DNA of 64,000 nt, taken from the NCBI GenBank assembly GCA_963779805.1, contig CAVZZN010000007.1:372001-436000 (forward strand). Direction: 5' to 3'. The notes under the pieces were generated by a model. The model did no database searches. It saw only the letters and a program-made list of their open reading frames with translations, and was not told the origin of the DNA. Shown piece after piece: positions 55,928-64,000 of this stretch; positions within the stretch are counted from its first letter, which is position 1, and every line of letters starts with the position of its first letter. Position numbers and translations under genes: made by a program. Source of the DNA: CAIWHR01 sp963779805 (GTDB taxonomy: Bacteria > Pseudomonadota > Gammaproteobacteria > Burkholderiales > Casimicrobiaceae).

Positions 55928-56741
55928 TCACCGCCCACGCGTCGCGGTGACGACCGCGGAGCCGCCGAGCGTCAGGTATTCGATGCGGATGTCCCCGAAG
56001 CCGTGCTCGCGCAGCACGGCGGGCAGCTCCTCGAGCCAGCGGGTGCGCCTCGATGAGCTTCGGCAGGCCGACGTAGATGGGGCGCCAGGATGGCATCAGG
56101 CGCGCCACCGTGCGCTGCATCACCCGGAAGTAGAGTCGCCAGATCGCGCGCAGCACGCGGTTGGGCGGCAGGCAGAAGTCGTGCATCTGCAGCAGGCCGC
56201 CGGGGGCCAGCATGGCGCGATTGCGCCCGACGAGGGCGCCGAGATCGGCGTACTTGGCAAGATACGACGAGCTGATGCAGTCGAACGGCGTCGGGCAGAC
56301 GTAATCCTCGGCGCGGCTCAGCACCAGCGCAACATTCGGCTGCGGGTCGCGTGCGAGCTTCGCCCGCGCGAATGCCAGGTACTCGTCGCGCAATTCGACG
56401 CCGACCACGGCGCAGTCCGGCCGCGCCCGAGCGATCGCCAGCGTCGAGATGCCCGTGCCGCAGGCGAGATCGAGGATGCGCCGGGCGCCGGCGGGGATGG
56501 CGCGCACGAGGCGGCGCTTCCACAGGGCGTCGATCCCGAGCGTCGCCCAGAACACCATCCGGTCGTAGGTTGCCCCCGTGCCTTCGAAGAGGCTCTCGAC
56601 GAGGGCAATGCGGGGATCGGGCGCGCCCTGCTCGACGGCGTCCGCGGGTGTGCCCGAAGCCCCGATCTCTTCGCGCACCAGCTCGTCCGCCTCCTTCGAA
56701 TTCGCGACCGGCGAGAACCGGTAGCGCGCGCCGCAACTCAT
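55928..56741 (-). CDS. Class I SAM-dependent methyltransferase (one frame break)
   Basis: About 271 residues. Start at 56741 (MSCGARYRFSPVANSKEADE). SAM-binding motif I is ILDLACGTGIST, motif II includes VVGVELRDEYLAFARAKLA, and LAPGGLLQMHDFCLPP is motif III. The N-terminal ATYDRMVFWATLGIDALWKR resembles the UbiE/COQ5 group. Near 56045 the frame changes after PKLIEA; the ending is then WLEELPAVLREHGFGDIRIE to a stop at 55928. Substrate unknown; the UbiA-like neighbour suggests a lipid or quinone. Confidence 0.82.
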
Positions 56742-56946
56742 ACGAACGCCTCCGTTGCCCTCGCCGCCGGTCGCGGGCCATGGCGACAGCGTGCCGGGTC
56801 GGCCCGCCGAGGGCAGTAGGCCAAGCCGCGCCGGAGCCGTAGGACATGCCCTACAACGGCTTGCCCGCTCCGCTGGCACGCCTCGCCCTCGCCGCTCGCT
56901 ACAGTAGCAGGCGCAACGCGCCCACCCTCCCCGGTGCCCCGCCCCG

Positions 56947-58653
56947 ATGAATCCTAGCGAATTCCTGCTGCGCCTGCGCATGGCGGTCGCCGAGCACGCG
57001 CTGCACGCGCTGCTCGCAGCGTCCGTCGTGCTCCCGTTGCTGATCCTGTCGGTCGTCGCGTGGCACGACTACGGCACGACCGTCGCGCGTGCGAGCGAGC
57101 GCGTGGACCGCACCTCGCGCATTGCGCGCGAGCACGCGCTCAAGGTGTTCGAGACCAACGACATGATCCTGCGTCGCGTGCAGGACCTGATCGGCACCGA
57201 CCGGGACGACGCGCTGCTCGCGCGCAAGGACGAGATCGAGCGCAAGCTCGCCGCAATCGCCGCAGGCGTGCCGCAGCTGCGCTCGATCTCGATCTGGAGT
57301 GCGGAAGGCCATCCCATCGCGAGCAGCCGGCCGCAGGTGGTTCGCAGCGACGTGAGCATCGCCGATCGCGACTACTTCCGCGCGGCGCAGATGCAGGACG
57401 AGCCGCTGGTCATCAGCGACACGTTGCGCGGGCGCGCCTCGGGAGAGGTCCTGTTCGTGATGAGCCACCGCCGCGACGATGCCGAAGGCCGCTTCGCGGG
57501 CACGGTGTCGATCGCGCTCGATCCCGGCTATTTCACGCGCTTCTACGAGCAGCTCGCGGCGCAGGATCCGGCGCTGTCCATCGCGCTCACGCGTCCCGAT
57601 GGCTCGGTCATCACGCGCTTCCCGGACCCGCCCCAGCCCGACGTGCGCGTGACTGCCGACAACCCCCTCGTGCCGCTGATCGACAGCGGCGGCGAGACGG
57701 GCGTGAGCGTGGCCGTCTCGCCCGAGGACGGTCAGCGGCGGTTCGTCACCGCGCAGCGCGTGGGAGCGTATCCGTTGCTCGCCAGCGTGGGCCTGCTGCA
57801 TTCGGCCGTGATCGGCGACTGGCTGCGGCGGCTGTGGCTCCCCGCGGGCGCCGCGCTCGCGACCGTCGCCGCCCTGGTGCTGCTCGCGGGGCTGACGCTG
57901 CGCAATGCGCGGCGCGAGAAGGCGGCGATCGCCCAATGGCAGGCCGAGGCGGCACGACGCGCCGCTGCCGAGCGCGCGCTCGCGCATCTGTCGCAGCATC
58001 TCATCCGGCTCTCCGAGAACGAGAAGGCGAAGCTCGCGGCCGAGCTGCACGACGAGCTCGGCGGCGCGCTGTCGGCGCTGTCGCTCGACATCTCGTGGGT
58101 GCTCGAGCGCCTGAAGAAGCAGGCACCCGAGCTCGTCGATCGCCAGAAGCAGGCGCTCAAGCTCGTGCAGGACACGGCCGTGCTCAAGCGCCGGATCATC
58201 GACGGCCTGCGCCCCATGCTGCTGCAGCACCTCGGGCTCGTGCCGGCGCTCTCCGATTACGTGCGGCAGTGGTCGGCGAAGTCCGGCACCACCGTGAGCC
58301 TGCAGCTCGCGCCCGAGATTCCGCAGCTCGAGCCCGATGCAGCGCTGGCGCTGTTCCGCGTCGTGCAGGAATCGCTCACCAACGTCGCCAAGTACGCACA
58401 CGCCAAATCGGTGACCGTGCAGCTGCGCGAGGAAGCCGGGACGATCGCCGTCACGGTGATCGACGACGGCACCGGGATTGCGCCCGAGCGCCTTGCGCAT
58501 CCGACTTCGCACGGCATCGCCGGCATGCAGCAGCGCATGGCCCAGTTCGGCGGCAGCTTCGCGGTCGAATCCACCGCCGGCCGGGGCACCCGCATCCGTG
58601 CCGCCATTCCCCTCGCGAACGCCGGGCACGAGCTCGCGAGCGCGGCCGCATAG
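56947..58653 (+). CDS. Sensor histidine kinase, NarL/DegS type, with periplasmic sensor domain
   Basis: 568 residues. Helix 1 is about 17-38 (LLAASVVLPLLILSVVAW). A periplasmic PDC/dCache-like domain spans about 40-285 (VSIADRDYFRAAQMQDEPLV is typical of PDC sensors). Helix 2 is about 295-320. A HisKA_3 dimerisation domain follows with the phospho-His in ELHDELGGALSALSLDI, then an HATPase with NVAKYAH (N-box) and DDGTGI, then HGIAGMQQRM. Everything needed for kinase activity is present. No response regulator gene is adjacent, so its partner lies elsewhere. Confidence 0.92.
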   Translation: MNPSEFLLRLRMAVAEHALHALLAASVVLPLLILSVVAWHDYGTTVARASERVDRTSRIAREHALKVFETNDMILRRVQDLIGTDRDDALLARKDEIERKLAAIAAGVPQLRSISIWSAEGHPIASSRPQVVRSDVSIADRDYFRAAQMQDEPLVISDTLRGRASGEVLFVMSHRRDDAEGRFAGTVSIALDPGYFTRFYEQLAAQDPALSIALTRPDGSVITRFPDPPQPDVRVTADNPLVPLIDSGGETGVSVAVSPEDGQRRFVTAQRVGAYPLLASVGLLHSAVIGDWLRRLWLPAGAALATVAALVLLAGLTLRNARREKAAIAQWQAEAARRAAAERALAHLSQHLIRLSENEKAKLAAELHDELGGALSALSLDISWVLERLKKQAPELVDRQKQALKLVQDTAVLKRRIIDGLRPMLLQHLGLVPALSDYVRQWSAKSGTTVSLQLAPEIPQLEPDAALALFRVVQESLTNVAKYAHAKSVTVQLREEAGTIAVTVIDDGTGIAPERLAHPTSHGIAGMQQRMAQFGGSFAVESTAGRGTRIRAAIPLANAGHELASAAA

Positions 58654-58785
58654 GGCGCCGTCGCATCCGGCCCGCCACGTCGCGTCCGCGCGAGTGCCCA
58701 CGGGGACCACCCACCACGTCGCCTCGCGCGATCCCCTTGCGGGCCGCCATCGCGCGGGTGCCTCCGCCGGAAAACGCGATCGGGG

Positions 58786-59088
58786 TCAGCGCGGCCGCGT
58801 GACCAGCCACGACTGCGCGTAATCCACTTCGTCCACGCGCTCGAAACCCGTCAACGTGAACGCGAGCGGGCTCATGGCGATCAGCGCCGGGTCATAGAGC
58901 GGCGGCAGCTGGTCCGGATCGCGCGGACGGCGCGGGTCGATCAGGCGCGCCATGCGCACGTGACGGTGCAGGTCCTCGTCGAACACCTGCTCCACCCGCA
59001 GGTCGCCCCACGCCTGCTCGCGATTGACGATCTCGCGCCGCGGCAAGGGTCTTCCGCGGTAACGCATGCGCAGCACGCTGAACTGCAT
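58786..59088 (-). CDS. Hypothetical protein under a palindromic operator
   Basis: 100 residues, soluble, acidic/basic mixed, rich in Arg, Pro and Asp (IDPRRPRDPDQLPPLYDP near residue 50). No family recognised. The start MQFSVLRMRYRGR is 21 bases from a strong inverted repeat and a TACAAT element on the same strand, which supports it as a real, regulated gene. It is followed on the left by a 130-base gap to the kinase gene end. Confidence 0.6.
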   Translation of the reverse strand: MQFSVLRMRYRGRPLPRREIVNREQAWGDLRVEQVFDEDLHRHVRMARLIDPRRPRDPDQLPPLYDPALIAMSPLAFTLTGFERVDEVDYAQSWLVTRPR

Positions 59089-59108
59089 GATCCTGCCCGC
59101 CGGGTTCG

Positions 59109-59133
59109 TACCGCATATCCATGCGGTATTGTA
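59109..59133 (-). promoter_or_regulatory. Operator-like palindrome overlapping a -10 element
   Basis: TACCGCAT (59109-59116) and ATGCGGTA (59121-59128) are perfect arms with a 4-base centre. Reading left, TACAAT occupies 59133-59128, so the palindrome covers the expected start of transcription of the gene at 58786-59088. This is the layout of a repressor site. No clear -35 is seen. Confidence 0.5.
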
Positions 59134-59258
59134 CGGCAGCGCAGGCGGCGCCGGCCACTTCGCAGCGGCTCGTCATCCCCTTCGCTGGGCTCGCCTCGAG
59201 TCCCGTGCCTCCCCCGTGTCGCGCCCCTGGTTTCACCGGCGGCGACATAGATGCGGCA

Positions 59259-59366
59259 CTTGATCTCGACGCCCACTTCGAGACGCCTACTTCGAGCGCA
59301 TCGGCTGGGGCGGGCCCACGACACGCACGTACGACACGGTGGCGGGCCTGCTGCGCGCGCACATGC
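59259..59366 (+). pseudogene. N-terminal fragment of an arylamine N-acetyltransferase gene
   Basis: On the plus strand, DLDAHFE, a one-base slip with a near-duplicate of the same bases, then YFERIGWGGPTTRTYDTVAG and LLRAHM. This matches the first 30 residues of arylamine N-acetyltransferases (LDLDAYFERIG.. then a helix before the catalytic Cys). The catalytic Cys, His and Asp regions are absent and the reading dissolves after 59366. It is antisense to its neighbours. The rest of 59089-59405 holds only the operator region. Confidence 0.55.
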
Positions 59367-59405
59367 CGCGCGGGCCCGTTGCGCCCGCGACGGCGCGCTC
59401 GACCG

Positions 59406-61077
59406 CTAGGGCAGTCCGCAGAACACCGGTCCTTCGACGATCCAGCCGCGCTCGATCATCGCCTGCATCTCGCTGCGGCTCGTGAGGTAACGGTGGTTGG
59501 CCTGGCCGCCCTGGCCGTTGTTGTAGAGCCGGATGATCGGGATGCGATCGGCCGGACAATCGTCCTCGAACACGGCCGGCAATGCGTTGAACGCGAGTCC
59601 CTCGTAGGTCCAGTGCGGGTCGTCGAGCACCTTCGCGCATTCGCTCGCGCTGTTCGTGAAGAAGTGCGAGTCCGGACCGATCGCCCGGCGTCCCGAAGAA
59701 CCGGCACGCCGGCACTCCCGACGACGCGCCCGCAGGCCACGCCTTGAAGTCGAAGCCCGTGCGCGTCCAGCCGGGCACGATCACGCCGGCATCGAGCATC
59801 GCCGCCTCGGCGGGCTCCGCGGTGATGAAGTAGTGATCGTTCGCGCCGCGGTAGTACTCGACGACCGTGCGCTCGTCGGGAGCGGGTGGCGACGGCGCGG
59901 TGTAGTCGATGAGCGTGCGATCGTCGCCGCCGCCGGCGACGTGCGTCATGCGCGTGAGGCGTGCGCGCGCGAGCCTGTCGCCCTGCACGTGCGCCGCGAG
60001 GAACACGAGCGACCACGTGAAGATGTCGTTGGTCGACGCGACGTCGAAGCCATGCGGCACGCCTTGCAGCGCGACGAGAATGCGCGATCCGGCGCAGGCG
60101 CTCGACGCCCTCCTGCGTCGTTTCGATGGGCGCCGTCGTGTCGGCGGTGCCCGCGATCCCGAGGAACGGGACGGCGATGCCGTCGAGCCCGTGCTGGTCG
60201 CGGCCGAACGCGGGATAGAACGGCTGGCCGAAGTACGGCACGTAACCCACCACGCCGGAGATGCGCGGGTCGGTCAGCACCGTCTGCGACGATTGCCCGA
60301 GCGTGGTCGTGAGTCGCGCACCGGCGAGCAGCAGCGCCGATTCGGCGCCGAGGCTCGCGCCGAACACGCCGATGCGCGACGGATCGACGTGCGTGGCATA
60401 CCCGGGATCGGCGAGCACGCGGTTCAGCGCGAGCTCCATGCTGAGCGGGCGCAGCGACTGCATCGCGATGAACGACTTGAAATTGAGCAGCGCGTATGCG
60501 AAGTCGTTGAAGTCCTCGAGCCGGATGTCGGCGATGCGCGCGTCGGCCTCGAACGGCGCGATCACGACATAGCCGTGGCTCGCGAACACGGCGAGCGCGT
60601 TGATGTAATCGTTCGAGATCGGACTGCCGCCGAGGCCGTGGCCGAAGAGCAGGACCGGAAAGCGCGTCGACCCATCGGCGAAGAGCGGCAATTCCGCGCC
60701 GCGCTGCATGTGCGGCACGCTGCGTCCGGTGGGCAGCACGTAATCGGGACGGGGATTGTCGGGCGCGGTGGGATAGCAGACGAGCACGACGTACGGCACG
60801 CGCTCGCTGGCGTAGTCGCCGTAGAGATCGCGATCGTCCGGCACGACGACGTCGAGCTGCAGCGTCTGCGCAGGCTCCGACAGCAGGTCGGTGACGTAGC
60901 GCGCACGACCGCCGTCGGGAACGCCTTCCCAGTACGTCTGCACGTCCTCGCCCGGGCCAAGGCGCGTGAAATCCTGCGCGACGTTGGAGCAGCCGACCGC
61001 ATACGGCCCGAGGCCGAGCGGCGGCATCGCGCGAGGCTATCGGCGCCGGCAGCAACGCCGGCGAGGAGCGCCAGCAC
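59406..61077 (-). CDS. Exported alpha/beta hydrolase with C-terminal DUF5648-like repeats (several frame breaks)
   Basis: About 555 residues over four frame pieces (breaks near 61030, 60080 and 59675). A signal peptide is suggested by VLALLAGVAAGADS at the extreme N terminus. The hydrolase part (to about residue 330) resembles dienelactone or PAF-acetylhydrolase enzymes: FGHGLGGSPISNDY, nucleophile elbow GVFGASLGAES, Asp in GIAGTADTTAP, and His in GVPHGFD. The C-terminal part reads EYYRGANDHYFITAEPAEAA, GVPACRFFGTP, SHFFTNSASECAKV and NHRYLTSRSEMQAMIERGW, a DUF5648-type repeat. Substrate unknown; start (GTG 61077) uncertain. Confidence 0.8.
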
Positions 61078-61338
61078 GCACGCGAGCGAACGCCTGCAGG
61101 AGAAGTGGAACGGCGCGGCGCGCCCGTTGTCCTAGCACGTTGGCCATGCCGAATCATCACTCCCCCGCGCCTTGCCGGCCGTAGGGTGCGACCGCAGGTC
61201 GGTGTAGGTGATTCCCCACACTGCGCGCCGCGCATCGACGCCTTGTGCAGCACGCGGCATCGGCGCGATCGCGACGGCAGCGGCGACACGCAGGCCGCCG
61301 CCCTCGAGGCGTTGCGGGTCGGACCGGGCGCGAGGAAA

Positions 61339-63146
61339 TCAGAAGTCTTCGGCCGCGAGGGCGAGCGCAGCCTGCGCGCCCTGAGTCGCAGCGCGCGCGA
61401 ACGCGCTCGCCTGCGGCAGCAGGTTCTCCGCGTAATAGCGGGCGGTCGCGATCTTGTTGCGCATGAAGTCCGCGTTGCCGCTGCCGTCCGCCAGGTGCTT
61501 CGCCGCGATGCGCGCACTGCGCGCGAGCTGCCAGCCGCCGGCGACGAGGCCCCAGAGCTTGAGATAGGCGACCGCGCCCGCATGCGCGGCGCGGGGGTCG
61601 CTGCGCATACGCGGCGAGCATCCATTCGAGCGCTTCCTCCGCGGCCTCGACGCCCGTGCCGAGCGCCGCGCCGATGGCCTGCAGTGCCGGGTCGCGTTCC
61701 TCGCGAAGCGCACGCGCCACCGTTGCGATCTCGGCTGCGACGGCGCGCGCCACGGCGCCCCCATCGCGGGCCGTCTTGCGGCCGATGAAGTCGTTCGCCT
61801 GGATGCCGGTGGTGCCCTCGTAGATCGTCGTGATGCGCGCGTCGCGATAGTGCTGTGCAGCGCCCGTTTCCTCGATGAAGCCCATGCCGCCGTGCACCTG
61901 CACGCCGAGGGAGGCGACCTCCTGCGCCGTCTCCGTGCACCAGCCCTTGACGATGGGGATCATGAAGTCCGCGAACGCCTGCTGCTGCTTGCGCACGGAC
62001 GCGTCGGGTGCGCGGCGCGCGATGTCGAGTGCCGCCGCGGTGACGTAGGCCACGGCGCGCATGGCCTCGGTGTACGCGCGCATGGTCATGAGCATGCGCC
62101 GGATGTCCGGATGCTCGATGATCGGCACGCGCTCGCCCGCGGCCGCCGTGCTGCCCACGGGACGCCCCTGCACGCGATCGCGCGCATAGGCGACCGCACG
62201 CTGGTACGCGCGCTCGGCGATGCCCACGCCCTCGAGGCCGACCGAGAAGCGCGCGAGATTCATCATGATGAACATGTACTCGAGGCCGCGGTTCTCCTCG
62301 CCGACGAGGTAGCCGGTGGCGCCGCCGTGGTCGCCGTACGCCATCACGGCGGTCGGGCTCGCGTGGATGCCGAGCTTGTGCTCGAGCGACACGCAGTGCA
62401 CGTCGTTGCGCGCGCCGAGCGAGCCGTCGTCCTTCACGAGATACTTCGGCACCACGAACAGGGAGATGCCCTTCACCCCGGGCGGCGCATCCGGCGTGCG
62501 CGCGAGCACGAGGTGGATGATGTTGTCGGTGTAGTCGTGCTCGCCGAAGGTGATGAAGATCTTCTGCCCGAAGAGCTTGTAGGTCCCGTCGCCCTCCGGC
62601 ACCGCGCGCGTGCGCACGGCAGCGAGATCGGAGCCCGCCTGCGGCTCGGTGAGATTCATCGTGCCGGTCCACGTGCCCGCCACCATGGTGCGGCAGGTAG
62701 CGTTCCTTGAGCGCCTGCGTGCCGCGCAGCTCGATGGCCTCGATCGCGCCTTGCGTGAGCAGCGGACACAGGTCGAACGCGAGGTTCGAGGCGTGCCACA
62801 TCTCCTCGACGGCCGTGCCGACCAGTTGGGGCAGGCCCTGCCCGCCGTACTCCGGAGTCTTGGTGAGGCCGTTCCAGCCGTTCTCGCAGAACTGGCGATA
62901 GGCGTCCTTGAAGCCCGCCGGCGTGCGCACCGTGCCGTCGTCCTGCCGTTGCGAGCCTTCCCGATCGCCCGTCGCGTTCAACGGATCGAGCACGTTGGTG
63001 GCGAACTTCGACGCTTCCTCGAGGATGGCCGATACGACATCGGGTGTCGCCTCCTCGAAACCGGGCAGCGCGGCGACGTGCTCGAGGCCGGCGATCTCGT
63101 GCAGCACGAACTCGATCTCGGCCAACGGGGCGTGATAGGTGCTCAT
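61339..63146 (-). CDS. Acyl-CoA dehydrogenase, long (about 600-residue) type (two frame breaks)
   Basis: Start MSTYHAPLAEIEFVLHEIAG. The N-terminal domain ends with a break near 62693. The FAD/acyl-CoA core follows: MNLTEPQAGSDLAAVRTRAV, KIFITFGEHDYTDNI, GVQVHGGMGFIEETGAAQHY, and TTIYEGTTGIQANDFIGRKT. A further break near 61608 precedes the C-terminal domain YLKLWGLVAGGWQLARSARI to the stop. Extra length and the GIQANDFIGRKT segment match the DmdC-like/FadE-like group. It passes electrons to EtfAB, whose etfA gene lies 158 bases upstream on the same strand. Bases 61078-61338 hold nothing recognised. Confidence 0.92.
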
Positions 63147-63257
63147 GACGGCTCCAGCGTTGTAGTAGTACTAGGTCACCGATGAGAGGTGCGCAGCCGC
63201 GGCGCGCAGGCGGCGCGGCGTGCGCGCCGCGCGGGGTCCGCAAATGCACCGCCAACC

Positions 63258-63295
63258 CACCCGTTACTCAGAGTATTTACTCCGAGTAACGGGTG
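63258..63295. repeat. Palindromic repeat, TTACTCNGAGTAA family, second site
   Basis: A 38-base inverted repeat: CACCCGTTACTC on the left pairs with GAGTAACGGGTG on the right, with one mismatch in the inner stem. The core is the same AT-rich motif as at 42251-42295. It begins 10 bases after the etfA stop, so it could end that transcript, although no U-run is present. Confidence 0.7.
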
Positions 63296-63304
63296 ATCGG
63301 GATG

Positions 63305-64000
63305 TCAGCCGAGCTCGGCCGTGAGCTGCGGCACCACTTCGAAGAGGTCGCCCACGAGTCCATAGTCCGCGATCTGGAAGATGGGCGCTTCCGGATCCTT
63401 GTTGATGGCGACGATCACCTTGCTGTCCTTCATGCCCGCGAGGTGCTGGATCGCGCCGGAGATGCCGACCGCGATGTAGAGGTCCGGCGCGACGACCTTG
63501 CCCGTCTGTCCGACCTGATAGTCGTTCGGCACGTAGCCGGCGTCCACCGCCGCGCGCGACGCGCCGATCGCGGCGTTGAGCTTGTCCGCGAGCGCTTCGA
63601 GGATCTTGAAGTTCTCGGCGTTGCCGAGGCCGCGCCCGCCGGACACCACGATGCGCGCGCTCGCGAGCTCGGGCCGATCGAGCTTGACGATCTCGCGCTG
63701 CACGACCTTGGCGAGACCGGCGTCCGCCGGCGCACCGACGGTTTCGATGCTCGCGGTCCCGCCCGTTGCGGCGACGGGATCGAACGCCGTCGTGCGCACG
63801 GTGATCACCTTCACCGGATCGCGCTCTGCACGGTGGCGAACGCGTTGCCGGCATAGATCGGACGCACGAACGTGTCGGGCGACTCGACCGCGATGATGTC
63901 GGAGATCTGCGCCACGTCGAGCAGCGCTGCGACGCGCGGCGCGACGTTCTTGCCGAACCCGGTGGCGGCGACCAGCATGTGGCCGTAGCCATTCTTCTTC
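63305..64000 (-). CDS. etfA: Electron transfer flavoprotein alpha subunit (3' part; one frame break)
   Basis: The 5' end lies beyond the right edge. Readable from KKNGYGHMLVAATGFGKNVA through AQISDIIAVESPDTFVRPIY to a frame break at about 63814, then KVITVRTTAFDPVAATGG and the FAD-binding domain: VSGGRGLGNAENF, GQTGKVVAPDLYIAVGISGA, QHLAGMKDSKVIVAINKDPE and the ending DYGLVGDLFEVVPQL. EtfA with EtfB collects electrons from acyl-CoA dehydrogenases; the dehydrogenase gene follows directly, and ETF-QO is 10 kb away. Confidence 0.95.
   Translation of the reverse strand, partial: EEEWLRPHAGRRHRVRQERRAARRSAARRGADLRHHRGRVARHVRASDLCRQRVRHRAERDPVKVITVRTTAFDPVAATGGTASIETVGAPADAGLAKVVQREIVKLDRPELASARIVVSGGRGLGNAENFKILEALADKLNAAIGASRAAVDAGYVPNDYQVGQTGKVVAPDLYIAVGISGAIQHLAGMKDSKVIVAINKDPEAPIFQIADYGLVGDLFEVVPQLTAELG

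Noticed and set aside
59946..63146. A 1066-codon frame starting in the acyl-CoA dehydrogenase
   Set aside because: Only the first 155 residues match the family; the remainder is an out-of-frame shadow across the dehydrogenase and hydrolase genes.

Overview
The window reads as a high-GC chromosome segment of a betaproteobacterium, probably Burkholderiales-like. The evidence is gene order and families: nuoB/nuoA - tRNA-Leu - secG - tpiA, orn next to an M48 (Ste24-type) protease, pterin dehydratase and rsgA, a split arnA, a tctCBA (Bug-type) uptake operon and PHB-era acetoacetyl-CoA metabolism. No phage, insertion sequence, integrase or CRISPR array was seen.

Layout. 1-2161 (minus): end of the nuo operon, tRNA-Leu(GAG), secG, tpiA and a good promoter. 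2174-5150: tctC-tctB-tctA tricarboxylate-type transporter. 5309-9720: a peptide/nickel-type ABC transporter whose two ATPases both carry damaged catalytic motifs and whose binding-protein slot holds only a frame-broken remnant. 9731-14520: a complete branched-chain amino-acid (Liv-type) ABC transporter. 14653-24084: a carboxylate-sensing block containing a degenerate kinase fused to a DnaQ-type exonuclease, a CheY-like regulator, a solute-symporter/histidine kinase, a small membrane protein, a CBS-DUF294 protein, ActP and DUF485. 24422-26899: enoyl-CoA hydratase and acyl-CoA ligase. 26982-30506: cobalamin adenosyltransferase, two tandem paralogous small exported proteins, an atypical CysS and a GNAT enzyme. 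30696-40141 (plus): an Ara4N (arn) lipid A modification operon with a TPR/O-GlcNAc-transferase-type gene inserted. 40213-46578: bcp, phoH, nudix, orn, M48 protease, cytochrome c, pterin dehydratase, rsgA. 46691-53672: CobD/CbiB family protein, acetoacetyl-CoA synthetase, an EtfD-like Fe-S membrane protein and, divergently, ETF-QO. 53747-64000: ROK kinase, a UbiA-like membrane protein convergent with a methyltransferase, an orphan NarL-type sensor kinase, a small gene with a palindromic operator, an exported hydrolase, an acyl-CoA dehydrogenase and the 3' part of etfA.

Metabolic theme: uptake and oxidation of organic acids, amino acids and acyl-CoAs, with electrons from EtfAB passing to the quinone pool by two possible routes.

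About 20 to 27 single-base frame breaks fall inside otherwise well-conserved genes. They are so evenly spread, and the flanking frames so well conserved, that most look like assembly indels. Coordinates of those genes are given across the break. The strongest leads for new biology are the exonuclease/pseudo-kinase fusion in the ActP cluster, the tandem small-protein pair with a shared upstream element beside a foreign-looking CysS, the ABC transporter with both H-loops lost, and the glycosyltransferase inside the arn operon.
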